Made by a program: the position numbers and the translations under genes
The notes under the pieces: model-generated
What the model saw: only the letters and a program-made list of their open reading frames with translations
Database searches by the model: none
Told to the model about the DNA's origin: nothing
Source: a virus
IMG/VR virus record: IMGVR_UViG_3300045996_001760
Location: 1-51,772 of that record
Reading direction: 5' to 3' (one strand)
Length of the DNA: 51,772 nucleotides
In this document: positions 30,520-37,752 of the stretch, piece by piece
Layout of the letters: the number at the start of each line of letters is the position of its first letter
How positions within the stretch are numbered: the first letter of the stretch is position 1

Positions 30520-30936
30520 ATGATGAAAGTCGTATATGTCGCAGGTCCGTTCACAGGCCCCACCCCATGGCACGTCGAGCAGAATGTCCGCCGCGCCGAG
30601 CTGGTAGGCCGTTGCGTGGCCGAGGCAGGCGCTAGCCCTCTGATGCCGCACGCGAACACGCGTTTCTTCACGGGCATTCAAACACCTCAGTTTTGGTACG
30701 ACGCGACGATCGCGCTACTGGCCAAGTCGGACGGCCTGGTTCTGATCCCTGGGTACCGAAAGAGCCAAGGCACTTTGGTAGAGCTGGCTTGGGCGCGTCA
30801 GAACGGCCTGCCCGTGTTCACCGCGGCGTTTCACGGCGATATGTCCGTAGGCACCATGCACGCGACGATCGGGGTTTGCGACCACATTGTTGGCCACCTG
30901 CACGGGCTCGCCTTTCAGGATTGGGTGACGCGATGA
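30520..30936 (+). CDS. DUF4406 / nucleoside 2-deoxyribosyltransferase-like protein
   Basis: 138 residues. The start is taken as the ATG at 30520 because AAGGAGACCAGGAGA precedes it; a GTG at 30460 in GTGA overlap is possible but lacks a site. VVYVAGPFTGPTPWHVEQNVRRAE, then ASPLMPHANTRFF, DGLVLIPGYRKSQGT, and ELAWARQNGLPVF are the signature of DUF4406, a Rossmann-like family near nucleoside deoxyribosyltransferases. It may salvage or modify deoxynucleosides. Confidence 0.82.
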   Translation: MMKVVYVAGPFTGPTPWHVEQNVRRAELVGRCVAEAGASPLMPHANTRFFTGIQTPQFWYDATIALLAKSDGLVLIPGYRKSQGTLVELAWARQNGLPVFTAAFHGDMSVGTMHATIGVCDHIVGHLHGLAFQDWVTR

Positions 30937-31625
30937 CCCAGGAAGAACGCGAGCGCGATACGTTGCCGGAGTTTCACGCCGAACTCGATATGAACGCGCG
31001 CCGGTTTTCTGCGACCTTGATCGTATCGGCGGTGTATATCGTGCTTCTACTCGGCGCTGCCTTCGCTTTGACCAAGTGCACGCCCCCGCCGGTAGCCCCG
31101 CCGCAAGGTAACCCAGCGGGTGAGCTGGCCAGCATCGTAATCATGCGGACGTTCGTGGATTGGGAGCCGACCGACCCTGAGCTCGAACGCTTCCCTTGGT
31201 GCGGTGGCGTGGCCGTTGGCCCGAACACGATCGTAACCGTTGCTCACTGTGTCTCCGGCGGGCGCGTGGACTACGTCACGCGCGATGTCTGGTTTCGCAC
31301 AGCACGCGGCGCCGCGCGCGGGCGAGTGACCTACGTGGACAAGGCCCGCGACTACGCCGAGATCACCACCCCGCGGAAGCTCGATCGGTGGGTTCAATGG
31401 GCCGAGTCTTTCACCGCGCAAGGTGCGGTGCGTATCGTTCGGTTCGAGCCCTCGCGCGTGCGGGTGGACGAGGGTGCTCGATCGTACCTGAGCGGCGGAG
31501 CTAAATTTGATTCAGGCGCTGGCGTCTTCTCGGACGAGGGGAGACTTTTGGGCTTGGTGGCCACCTGCTACACAGACGGAGCTGGGGAGTGCAACGGGCG
31601 CGGCGGGCGACTGGTGCGCCCGTGA
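30933..31625 (+). CDS. Membrane-anchored trypsin-like serine protease
   Basis: 230 residues, ATG in ATGA overlap. A charged N-terminus (1-24), one membrane helix (about 26-46), a Pro-rich linker (CTPPPVAPPQG), then a chymotrypsin-fold domain: WCGGVAVGPNTIVTVAHC with His105 and the Cys90-Cys106 pair typical of trypsins, ARDYAEIT with Asp140, and FDSGAGVF with Ser194, followed by GLVATCY. All three catalytic residues are present in order. The oxyanion motif GDSGG reads FDSGA. Arg before the helix suggests N-in/C-out, placing the protease in the periplasm. It is between DUF4406 and a RuvC-like gene. Role unknown. Confidence 0.85.
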   Translation: MTQEERERDTLPEFHAELDMNARRFSATLIVSAVYIVLLLGAAFALTKCTPPPVAPPQGNPAGELASIVIMRTFVDWEPTDPELERFPWCGGVAVGPNTIVTVAHCVSGGRVDYVTRDVWFRTARGAARGRVTYVDKARDYAEITTPRKLDRWVQWAESFTAQGAVRIVRFEPSRVRVDEGARSYLSGGAKFDSGAGVFSDEGRLLGLVATCYTDGAGECNGRGGRLVRP

Positions 31626-32194
31626 AGGTGCTTCGCGCGATCGACCCTGCGGTGGACCTCGCTTACTGCGCGGACTTCGACTTGTCCACACATAGCCTCG
31701 TGCAAACTGAGACGGAGGATCGGGCCTTCTCGCCCAGTGATTCCCTTCTGCAGTATGGGCGGGTTTACGCGCTCGTGGTCGAACGGCCGCTGATCCGCCC
31801 GCGCTCCAAGGTGAAGCCGAACGATATCGTTGACCTTGCCTGGTGCGCCGCGATCATGTTTGAGCGTTTCCGCCCGAAGAACCTGGACGCCGCGCGCTAT
31901 TACAAGCCCGAGGAGTGGAAAGGCCAGCTTCCGAAGCCGGCCCACCACTTGTTGACGCTGGACGAACTGACCCGGGCCGAGCTCGGATTATTGCCCCTGG
32001 ACGTGCGCCGGGTAGTAGAACTCGCAGCGAACAAGGGCGCGCGGGACGGCTGGAAGCCCGGCAAGAATTATTACCGCGAGAAAGACACGGTGCACAACAC
32101 ACTCGACGCGGTGGCCTTGGGCCTTACCGCGCTGGGGCGTTTGCCGTTCCCTCGGGGGCGTCGTGCAAAATCGCTACCGTCCCTCCTGGTGTGA
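31622..32194 (+). CDS. RuvC-like Holliday junction resolvase
   Basis: 190 residues, GTG in GTGA overlap. VLRAIDPA (D8), YALVVERP (E54), DLAWCAAIMFE, PEEWKGQLPK, and HNTLDAVALGLTAL (D162) match the RNase H-fold RuvC-type resolvases of phages, including the conserved WKG.PK segment. It would cut branched DNA before packaging, which fits the recombination genes around it. Confidence 0.8.
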   Translation: MKVLRAIDPAVDLAYCADFDLSTHSLVQTETEDRAFSPSDSLLQYGRVYALVVERPLIRPRSKVKPNDIVDLAWCAAIMFERFRPKNLDAARYYKPEEWKGQLPKPAHHLLTLDELTRAELGLLPLDVRRVVELAANKGARDGWKPGKNYYREKDTVHNTLDAVALGLTALGRLPFPRGRRAKSLPSLLV

Positions 32195-32948
32195 GTGCTG
32201 CTGTTTCTTCCTATGGGTGCACAGCCGATCGGGGCTGTGCGCCTTCTGTCGGAACGAGTCCGCCGTTACCGAGGATACCTATATGCAATCGAAAGCCATC
32301 GTAGTTCAGAAACCCGCCGAGCTTCAGACCGGCAAGAAAACACTTCTAACCCTATACGTTGACACCTCGATCCTGGAATCCACCGAGACCGAGGCCGCGG
32401 ACGAGCTCAAGGAGGTCACCTCGACGGACGTGGACGCGGTGACCGTCGAGGTGTTCGCAGAGCGGGCGCGCGAGGTTGCGCGCGATTGGGACAGGATCGA
32501 GGGCATGCGCCTCGCCGCGGTCGAACCGCTGAACGCGGAGAAGACGCGCGTACAAGCCTTGTTCAAGCCTGCGCTACAGGCCTTGGACACCCTCAAACGC
32601 GCGCTAGCAGGTAAGGTCGGGGCCTACCAGCTCAAACAAGACGAGGAGCGACGCGCGCTCGAAGCCGAAGCGGCGAAGGCCGCGAGGAAGCGCGACCAGA
32701 AGGCTTTGACCGAGGCGATCACCAAGGCCGAGTCCGCGGGCCCCGTCAAACTCGCCGGGTCGGGTACGCGCTTCGCTTGGCGCGTGGCCAACGTGGACCC
32801 AGCGAAACTCCCCGAGGAGTACTTCAAGCGTGTTGTAGACGAGGACAAGGTCCAGGCCTTGGTCAAGGGCCTCAAGGGTGACGCGCAGCCCAAGAAAGTC
32901 CCCGGTGTCACGTTCGAACGCGTGGCCGTTACCTCGGTCAAGCGCTAA
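32163..32948 (+). CDS. Coiled-coil recombination-region protein, possible zinc-ribbon N-terminus
   Basis: Main domain from the ATG at 32283 (222 residues): SKAIVVQKPAEL, an acidic helical part, a long coiled coil (about 70-160), and a C-terminal TRFAWRVANVDPAKLPEEYF...KVPGVTFERVAV. The 'W.v.nvd.lP.ey...PGv.fe' ending is a family common in phage recombination modules, function unknown. The frame is open back to GTG 32163, adding WCECCCFFLW...LCAFCRNE, a zinc-ribbon-like segment that would overlap the RuvC-like gene by 32 bases. Which start is used is uncertain. GAGG before 32283 favours the short form. Confidence 0.7.
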   Translation: MQNRYRPSWCECCCFFLWVHSRSGLCAFCRNESAVTEDTYMQSKAIVVQKPAELQTGKKTLLTLYVDTSILESTETEAADELKEVTSTDVDAVTVEVFAERAREVARDWDRIEGMRLAAVEPLNAEKTRVQALFKPALQALDTLKRALAGKVGAYQLKQDEERRALEAEAAKAARKRDQKALTEAITKAESAGPVKLAGSGTRFAWRVANVDPAKLPEEYFKRVVDEDKVQALVKGLKGDAQPKKVPGVTFERVAVTSVKR

Positions 32949-32961
32949 CCTAAAGGACCCA

Positions 32962-34146
32962 ATGAGCCGAAATAGACCCTGTGAAAGTACCCGCACGTAC
33001 AAGGACAAGCGCAACGCCCGCGAGCGCGAAGCCAGGCTGAACAAGAAGCTTGGCTTGCCGGTGGGCCAGCGCCTGCGCGGGGTCTCTACCTTGGTTGACG
33101 AGGACGGAAGCACCCTCAAGGAGTGGCGCAAGACGGAGCGCAAGCCAAACGAACCACCTGCGCGTCCGGTCGTTCCAGAGGGACACCATGTTCGCCGCTC
33201 GGCCACCATGTTGGACCGTCAGGGCAAGGCCCTGGTCCAGTGGGTGTCTACCGAGGCCGACAAGGAGGCGCGAGATCAGGGTTGGCTGGACGCAATGCGC
33301 GCGCTGGCCCGTAAACACTCGGGCGCAGCGAAACCAGCGCCCTCCCCTAAGTTCGTGGCGCATGATTGGCTTAGCGCGTACCCGATCGGTGACGCGCACT
33401 TAGGGCTTCTGGCGCACGAGTCCGAGGTGGGCGAAAATCACGACTTATCGATCGGCGCGCGGGACTTGCTCACCGCGTTTGACTTACTAGTGGCCGCGGC
33501 GCAGCCCTCGTCCAGGGCCCTAGTGATTGACGTGGGCGACTACTGGCACGCACAAGATAACCAGCAACGCACCCCGGGCCACGGCCATAAGCTGGACGTG
33601 GACGGGCGCGCGGGGAAGGTCTGGCGCAAGGGCATGGCGGTGGCCCGCGGCATTGTTGACCGTTTGCTAACGAAGCACGAAACCGTCGAGTTTTGGGCCG
33701 TGCAAGGGAACCACGATCCGGACCTCGCGATCATGCTCGGTATATGGCTCGAGGCCTGGTATAGGGACGAACCACGCGTGATCGTCTCCCCGCCCGAAAA
33801 CCCTCACCATATGGTGGAGTTTGGGGTCAACATGATCGTTTCGACTCACGGCCACAGTTTGAAACGGGATCAAGTCTCGGGCTTCTCGTCCGCCTTCTGG
33901 CCTGAGGTGTGGGGTAGGACCAAGTGCCGGCGCGCTTTCACCGGGCACATACACCATGAGACCCACAAGGAATACCACGGAATGACGGTTGAGTCGGCCA
34001 ACACGATCGCGGGGCGTGACGCGTACACACACGCGGGTGGGTATATGAGTGAACGCGCGCTCGAGGTGGTCGGCTTCCACCGCGCGCTGGGCCTCAAGTC
34101 CCGCGGGCGCGTGGAACTGTCGGAAATCCGCGAGGCGCAGAAATGA
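32962..34146 (+). CDS. Metallophosphoesterase with duplicated N-terminal unit
   Basis: 394 residues, ATG at 32962 with AAAGGA upstream. Calcineurin-like phosphoesterase motifs: GDAHLG (D144, H146), VIDVGDYWH (D193), VQGNHD (N250, H251), STHGHS (H296) and FTGHIHHE (H329/H331). Such phage enzymes are DNA nucleases or phosphatases (SbcD/Mre11-like superfamily). Residues 35-100 contain two similar units, RGVSTLVDEDGSTLKEW and RRSATMLDRQGKALVQW, perhaps a DNA-binding pair. Coupled by ATGA to the methyltransferase. Confidence 0.85.
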   Translation: MSRNRPCESTRTYKDKRNAREREARLNKKLGLPVGQRLRGVSTLVDEDGSTLKEWRKTERKPNEPPARPVVPEGHHVRRSATMLDRQGKALVQWVSTEADKEARDQGWLDAMRALARKHSGAAKPAPSPKFVAHDWLSAYPIGDAHLGLLAHESEVGENHDLSIGARDLLTAFDLLVAAAQPSSRALVIDVGDYWHAQDNQQRTPGHGHKLDVDGRAGKVWRKGMAVARGIVDRLLTKHETVEFWAVQGNHDPDLAIMLGIWLEAWYRDEPRVIVSPPENPHHMVEFGVNMIVSTHGHSLKRDQVSGFSSAFWPEVWGRTKCRRAFTGHIHHETHKEYHGMTVESANTIAGRDAYTHAGGYMSERALEVVGFHRALGLKSRGRVELSEIREAQK

Positions 34147-35078
34147 CTGACCTGATCGTCCAACACGGATCGGCCTTGGACTTCGAGCCTGCGTTCGCAG
34201 CCAACTTCCAGCTTCTTCACACCGACCCGCCCTTCCGCGATCACGTTCACAAGCACGCTGTTACCGCGGGCATGGTACGGTATGGCCAAGGCTACAGAAA
34301 ACGCGAGCTTGGCTTCCGGTCCTTGTCGGTCCAGCTGCGCAGGCATATAGCCGCGTTTACCTCCAACGTGGACGGCTGGTCTCTGGTCCACTCTGATATA
34401 GAGTCCGCGAACCTGTGGCGTATATCGTGCGAGGCCGCGGGGGCGGAGTATATCCGCCCGGTCCCGTGGATCCGTTGGAGCCAGCCCCAGAAGTCCGGGG
34501 ACCGACCGACCCAATTTGTCGAGCTGGTCACGGTGTATCATCGAATGCACCACGGCCCCCGAGGCGGGCGCAAACCCCTCAAGAAGCGTTGGAGCGGGCC
34601 GGGCGGAAATGAGTCCGTGTTCACGACCGAGGACGAGGCCCTTACCTTCCGCCACGCTTCGGAGCGGGGCAGCGACAAGACGAAGCACACCACAGCGAAG
34701 CCGCTGGACCAGGCCCTTGACGTGGTTTGCTGGTTCAGCTCGCCCGGCGCGGACGTGTTCGATCCGACTTGCGGGCGCGGGACGGCGGGCGTTGCGTGCG
34801 CGTTGCTAGGGCGTGGGTTCATGGGAATCGAGCTCCAAAAGAAGGAAGCCAAGCTGGCCCGGGAACGGATCGAGAAGGCGGCCGAAGGTGAGTTGTCCAA
34901 GCGGGACTTGGAGCGCGCGAAGCGCTGGGCCGTCCGGACGTATGCCGAGGCCGGGCGCGTGCCGGAGCCGAAAGACAAGTCAATGGTTCGGACGTTCGAA
35001 CGGGCGACGCGCCGGCTAGAGGACGTGGCCCGCTTGTGTGAGCTGTTGGGGTGGGGGCCGAGCGATCTTGCGACGTGA
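34143..35078 (+). CDS. DNA methyltransferase (DPPF type)
   Basis: 311 residues, ATG in ATGA overlap. Motif IV HTDPPF (28-31 DPPF) comes first, then motif X-like AKPLDQALDVVCWFS (185-200) and motif I VFDPTCGRGTAG (205-216) with GRGFMGIEL. Order IV...X-I is that of beta-class amino methyltransferases (N6-adenine or N4-cytosine; DPPF favours adenine). No cognate restriction gene is next to it, so it is probably an orphan that protects phage DNA or regulates packaging. The C-terminal 75 residues are a helical extension. Confidence 0.85.
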   Translation: MTDLIVQHGSALDFEPAFAANFQLLHTDPPFRDHVHKHAVTAGMVRYGQGYRKRELGFRSLSVQLRRHIAAFTSNVDGWSLVHSDIESANLWRISCEAAGAEYIRPVPWIRWSQPQKSGDRPTQFVELVTVYHRMHHGPRGGRKPLKKRWSGPGGNESVFTTEDEALTFRHASERGSDKTKHTTAKPLDQALDVVCWFSSPGADVFDPTCGRGTAGVACALLGRGFMGIELQKKEAKLARERIEKAAEGELSKRDLERAKRWAVRTYAEAGRVPEPKDKSMVRTFERATRRLEDVARLCELLGWGPSDLAT

Positions 35079-35535
35079 GCTAACTCCGTTCGCCGTAGCC
35101 CAGCATGAGGCCGCCCACATATGTGTTGGTCTGTCCGTAGGCGTTCGGTTGATCAGGAAAGCCGAGGTGTGTTCGTACACCGCGGCGGACTTGGAAGGGG
35201 TTGGCCCGGCCGAAGATCTCGGCGGGGTGTGGTTTCTAACCCGGTCGGATCCTGCTTCTGCTTTAACGTTTGCCGCGGGTATTGCCTGGGACAAGGCCCA
35301 AGGCCACCGGGTGTGGCCGAACTTCGGGGATGATGCTTTGCTGCGACAGATCGCGCCCTCGGTGTCAGACCGACGCGCCTACGTCCGGGCGGCTTCAGCT
35401 ATCCTTCGCGCTCTGGGCCCCGAACATGAGGCTTTGACGGCCGCCCTTCTCGAGCGGCCGTTGACCCACGCAGATGCAATGTCAGTGGCCCGCCACGCGC
35501 GCAAGCGCCCGCGGCCGAAGCGCGTGAACGTCTGA
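35068..35535 (+). CDS. HEAAH metallopeptidase-like protein
   Basis: 155 residues from TTG at 35068 (a GTG at 35038 is possible). RRELTPFAVAQHEAAHICVGLSVG places an HExxH zinc motif (H13, E14, H17) at the very N-terminus, as in FtsH-type M41 domains and in small phage proteins of this class. The rest has helical parts (ALTFAAGIAWDKAQGH; AYVRAASAILRAL; AVARHARKR). A third zinc ligand is not obvious. Last gene of the rightward operon, its 3' end overlapping the convergent gene by 54 bases. Confidence 0.65.
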   Translation: MRRELTPFAVAQHEAAHICVGLSVGVRLIRKAEVCSYTAADLEGVGPAEDLGGVWFLTRSDPASALTFAAGIAWDKAQGHRVWPNFGDDALLRQIAPSVSDRRAYVRAASAILRALGPEHEALTAALLERPLTHADAMSVARHARKRPRPKRVNV

Positions 35536-35886
35536 ACGGCGCGCGGGCGGTGGATCGGACTTGCGGTGCTTCCGTTGAAGGTCCGTTAGGTCCGCGCCGT
35601 CTTGTAGTACTTGAGCCACGATCTTCGCGCTCACGTCGCGCAGCTGGTCCCGCGTCAGCCCGAGGCTTCGCGCGAGCTCGGTTAAGCTCGGTGGCTTTTC
35701 CTCGACGTGCGGGGGTTCGAAGGGCGCGGGCGCTTCGCCCAGGTCCAGTGCGATCAGAGGCAGGAAAGACTCACGGGCAAGGTCGCTAAGGGTGCCGCCC
35801 TTGGCCTTGGCCCAGCGCTTGGCCTGGTCAAGCTGCGCGTTGGAAACTCGGATCGAAAGCGTGGTGTAGTGTTCGGTGTTAGCCAT
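35482..35886 (-). CDS. Ribbon-helix-helix-like DNA-binding protein
   Basis: 134 residues, ATG with AGGAG 9 bases upstream. TTLSIRVSNAQLDQAKRWAKAKG, then TLSDLARESFLPLIAL, is a CopG/Arc-like ribbon-helix-helix (residues 8-48). The C-terminal part holds a second helical segment (SLTELARSLGLTRDQLRDVS) that looks like an HTH. It lies at the far end of the late operon but has its own promoter, so it may be an early autoregulated repressor. Confidence 0.7.
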   Translation of the reverse strand: MANTEHYTTLSIRVSNAQLDQAKRWAKAKGGTLSDLARESFLPLIALDLGEAPAPFEPPHVEEKPPSLTELARSLGLTRDQLRDVSAKIVAQVLQDGADLTDLQRKHRKSDPPPARRSDVHALRPRALARVAGH

Positions 35887-35936
35887 GTTGTTTTCTCCTA
35901 CGCGGCCGGGTTCCCCGTATCGGCTGCGTGCTGACC

Positions 35937-35966
35937 TATATAGCTAACGACGTGCCAAGTGCGCAA
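35937..35966 (-). promoter_or_regulatory. Promoter of RHH gene
   Basis: Minus strand TTGCGC (35966-35961), 18-base spacer, TATATA (35942-35937), about 50 bases of leader with ribosome site. The rest of 35887-36050 shows no gene. Confidence 0.4.
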
Positions 35967-36050
35967 TGGTCAAAAACACACGGGATCACTTATGCGGCGC
36001 GTTCTTACTATGTGCGAGCCTGCCACGGTGTGACGATATAGATCGTGGCG

Positions 36051-36296
36051 CTACCGTTGCTTCAGCGCGCGGATAGCTGCGCGTAGTACGGGCCTGCGCC
36101 GGTGCGGCCACCCGTCCAAGTACGCGTCCGCGAGGTCCAGAAACAACCGGCGATCTGCGTCTGTTTCGAAATACTGATATGCCGCGTGCCACTGCGAGGG
36201 AAGGATCAAAGTCCCACCAGTCGGGCGCGTCGGGGCCTCGTGCTCTCCCCCGAATGGCGAACACATAGCCTCACGGTGGCCGGCCGAGCAAATCAC
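36051..36296 (-). CDS. Hypothetical protein of lysis region
   Basis: 81 residues, GTG in GTGA overlap. PSQWHAAYQYFETDADRRLFLDLADAYLDGW is helical and aromatic. Basic C-terminus (HRRRPVLRAAIRALKQR). Cys and His near the N-terminus (CSAGHREAMCS). Function unknown. Confidence 0.65.
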   Translation of the reverse strand: MICSAGHREAMCSPFGGEHEAPTRPTGGTLILPSQWHAAYQYFETDADRRLFLDLADAYLDGWPHRRRPVLRAAIRALKQR

Positions 36297-36721
36297 GGCC
36301 GCTCGAGGGCTTTAGCCATTACCTGGGCTGCGCACTGACCGCGAGCCGTCGGGTCGTCAATCGTCTTGCAGGCCTCGATCGCACGGTCGTAAGCGCTGGG
36401 CGCCGTGGGCGGGGCCGGGGAAGGCTGCGTGGGAGCTCTTACCAGCGCGCCCGTGCCGATCATGCCGGTCAGTAGTAGGCCTGCCATGGCGCCAAGCTGT
36501 TTCAGTAAGTCGCCACGCCGTTCGCTCTTGTCCTTGGCCAACTCCTCGGTCACGGACGCACGGATCTGTTTCCCGAACAGGTCTAGATTAGACTCGATCG
36601 TCTTCTGGACGTCCCCGCGGAAGTGTAGGAGCTTTGCTTCAAACCGGTCCTCTAGTGCACCGAAGCGATCGGTACCATGCTCGGACGGGAACGGCGGGCG
36701 CGGGGGATTGGGCGGGGCCAT
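36293..36721 (-). CDS. Single-span membrane protein of lysis cassette (holin candidate)
   Basis: 142 residues. Pro-rich N-terminus, a coiled-coil segment (about 20-70, RFGALEDRFEAKLLHFRG...EELAKDKSERR), one membrane helix (72-94, LLKQLGAMAGLLLTGMIGTGALV) and a Pro-rich, helical C-terminal tail with two cysteines. Next to the endolysin, it could be a holin, i-spanin or a lysis regulator. One membrane span with a long coiled coil is as compatible with an i-spanin as with a holin. Confidence 0.6.
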   Translation of the reverse strand: MAPPNPPRPPFPSEHGTDRFGALEDRFEAKLLHFRGDVQKTIESNLDLFGKQIRASVTEELAKDKSERRGDLLKQLGAMAGLLLTGMIGTGALVRAPTQPSPAPPTAPSAYDRAIEACKTIDDPTARGQCAAQVMAKALERP

Positions 36722-36922
36722 TTACGCGGCCTCCAAGTCAGCCACGCGCGCGGCTAGCTTCGTGATCTCTTTGCGGGCTTCAGCGAGGTCCAAGCGCGTT
36801 GAACGTAGCTCGCGCTGCGTCGCGATCAGGAGTTCATTCGTGCACGTGAGGGCCGCGCGCAGCTCAGCCACCCAGCTCGGTTCGGTCTCAGCGGGCGGGG
36901 GTTGGGTGGGGTGCGAGGTCAT
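36722..36922 (-). CDS. Small coiled-coil protein of lysis cassette
   Basis: 66 residues from the ATG at 36922, 8 bases after the endolysin stop. The Pro-rich start is followed by a continuous coiled coil (LIATQRELRSTRLDLAEARKEITKLAARVADLEAA). No signal or membrane helix. Its partner could be the coiled coil of the next gene. Function unknown. Confidence 0.55.
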   Translation of the reverse strand: MTSHPTQPPPAETEPSWVAELRAALTCTNELLIATQRELRSTRLDLAEARKEITKLAARVADLEAA

Positions 36923-36930
36923 GACCAATT

Positions 36931-37752
36931 CTAGGCCCAGCCTTGTAGCGCGTCGAGTTCTTCGCCCGTGATTTCCTCGGTCACAACGCGGTAACACACG
37001 GGGCCCCAAACCCCGTCTGGCTTCAAGCTGTGGGCCTTCTGCCAAACCTTCACCGCCGATTCGGTTTTGGGACCAAAGGCCCCGTCATCGGGCACCCCGA
37101 CGATTCGCTGAACAATGGCCACAGCGTCGCCCGTAGCGCCTCGCCTAAGCACTTTGATCGGCCGGGGTACTTCGGACCCGTCCGGCATACTCTCGCCCGT
37201 TTCCCGGGCGGCTACCGCGCATGCGTTGGTCACTGCCAGGACGTGGTGCATGATGCGTTCGGTCCGGCTGCGCCCGAAGCCCTGGTAATAGACGGTGTCA
37301 TACAATCCCGCCGAAAACTCGCGCAGGTCCCCCTTGATCGCGGGGTCCAGCACGAGGCGGTGACGGGAACCAAACGCGTCGTTGACTCTTTCGGCATGGC
37401 CTAGGGGCGGGTTACGGCCCCCGGTGTAAACGACCTTGCAGAGGTCCGCCGCACCTTCAAGGTCCGTGTTATACGCGCGGAACTTCTGGGCGTAGGGCGT
37501 CGAGGTCCCGTCGTCGTTCGGGCGCGTGTCCACGTATTCGAAGGTCGGACCGGCCCAGCCTTCGTGTGCTTGGATCGCACCCCAGTTTTTACGCCCGCGG
37601 CCTCGTTCGTCCCAGTGCTGACCGTACCCCGTTTCGAGCCAGCCGATCGCTTGTGCGAGCTGGCGAATCGGCTTGCTCGGCAACACGCCAAATTTGGTTC
37701 GGTAGGCCTCGGTGATGATCTGCTTTGCGTCAGTGTGTGTGATCTTGGTCAT
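36931..37752 (-). CDS. Endolysin, lysozyme-like with C-terminal peptidoglycan-binding domain
   Basis: 273 residues from the ATG in ATGA overlap at 37752. N-terminal catalytic domain: helical with AIGWLETGYGQHW (Glu40 as likely catalytic acid) and RKNWGAIQ, the pattern of lysozyme-fold (SLT/glucosaminidase-like) muralytic enzymes. C-terminal (about 200-265): VLRRGATGDAVAIVQRIVG..DGAFGPKTESAVKVWQKAHSL..DGVWGP, a clear PG_binding_1 module. It degrades the cell wall at lysis. A structural-lysin role is possible since it follows the tail fibre gene. Confidence 0.82.
   Translation of the reverse strand: MTKITHTDAKQIITEAYRTKFGVLPSKPIRQLAQAIGWLETGYGQHWDERGRGRKNWGAIQAHEGWAGPTFEYVDTRPNDDGTSTPYAQKFRAYNTDLEGAADLCKVVYTGGRNPPLGHAERVNDAFGSRHRLVLDPAIKGDLREFSAGLYDTVYYQGFGRSRTERIMHHVLAVTNACAVAARETGESMPDGSEVPRPIKVLRRGATGDAVAIVQRIVGVPDDGAFGPKTESAVKVWQKAHSLKPDGVWGPVCYRVVTEEITGEELDALQGWA

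Noticed and set aside
30922-30942. TGGGTG-N7-GACCCAGG at the start of the protease gene
   Set aside because: Similar to the TGGGTC boxes but with a 7-base spacer and a mismatch, on the rightward operon and within coding sequence. Probably chance.
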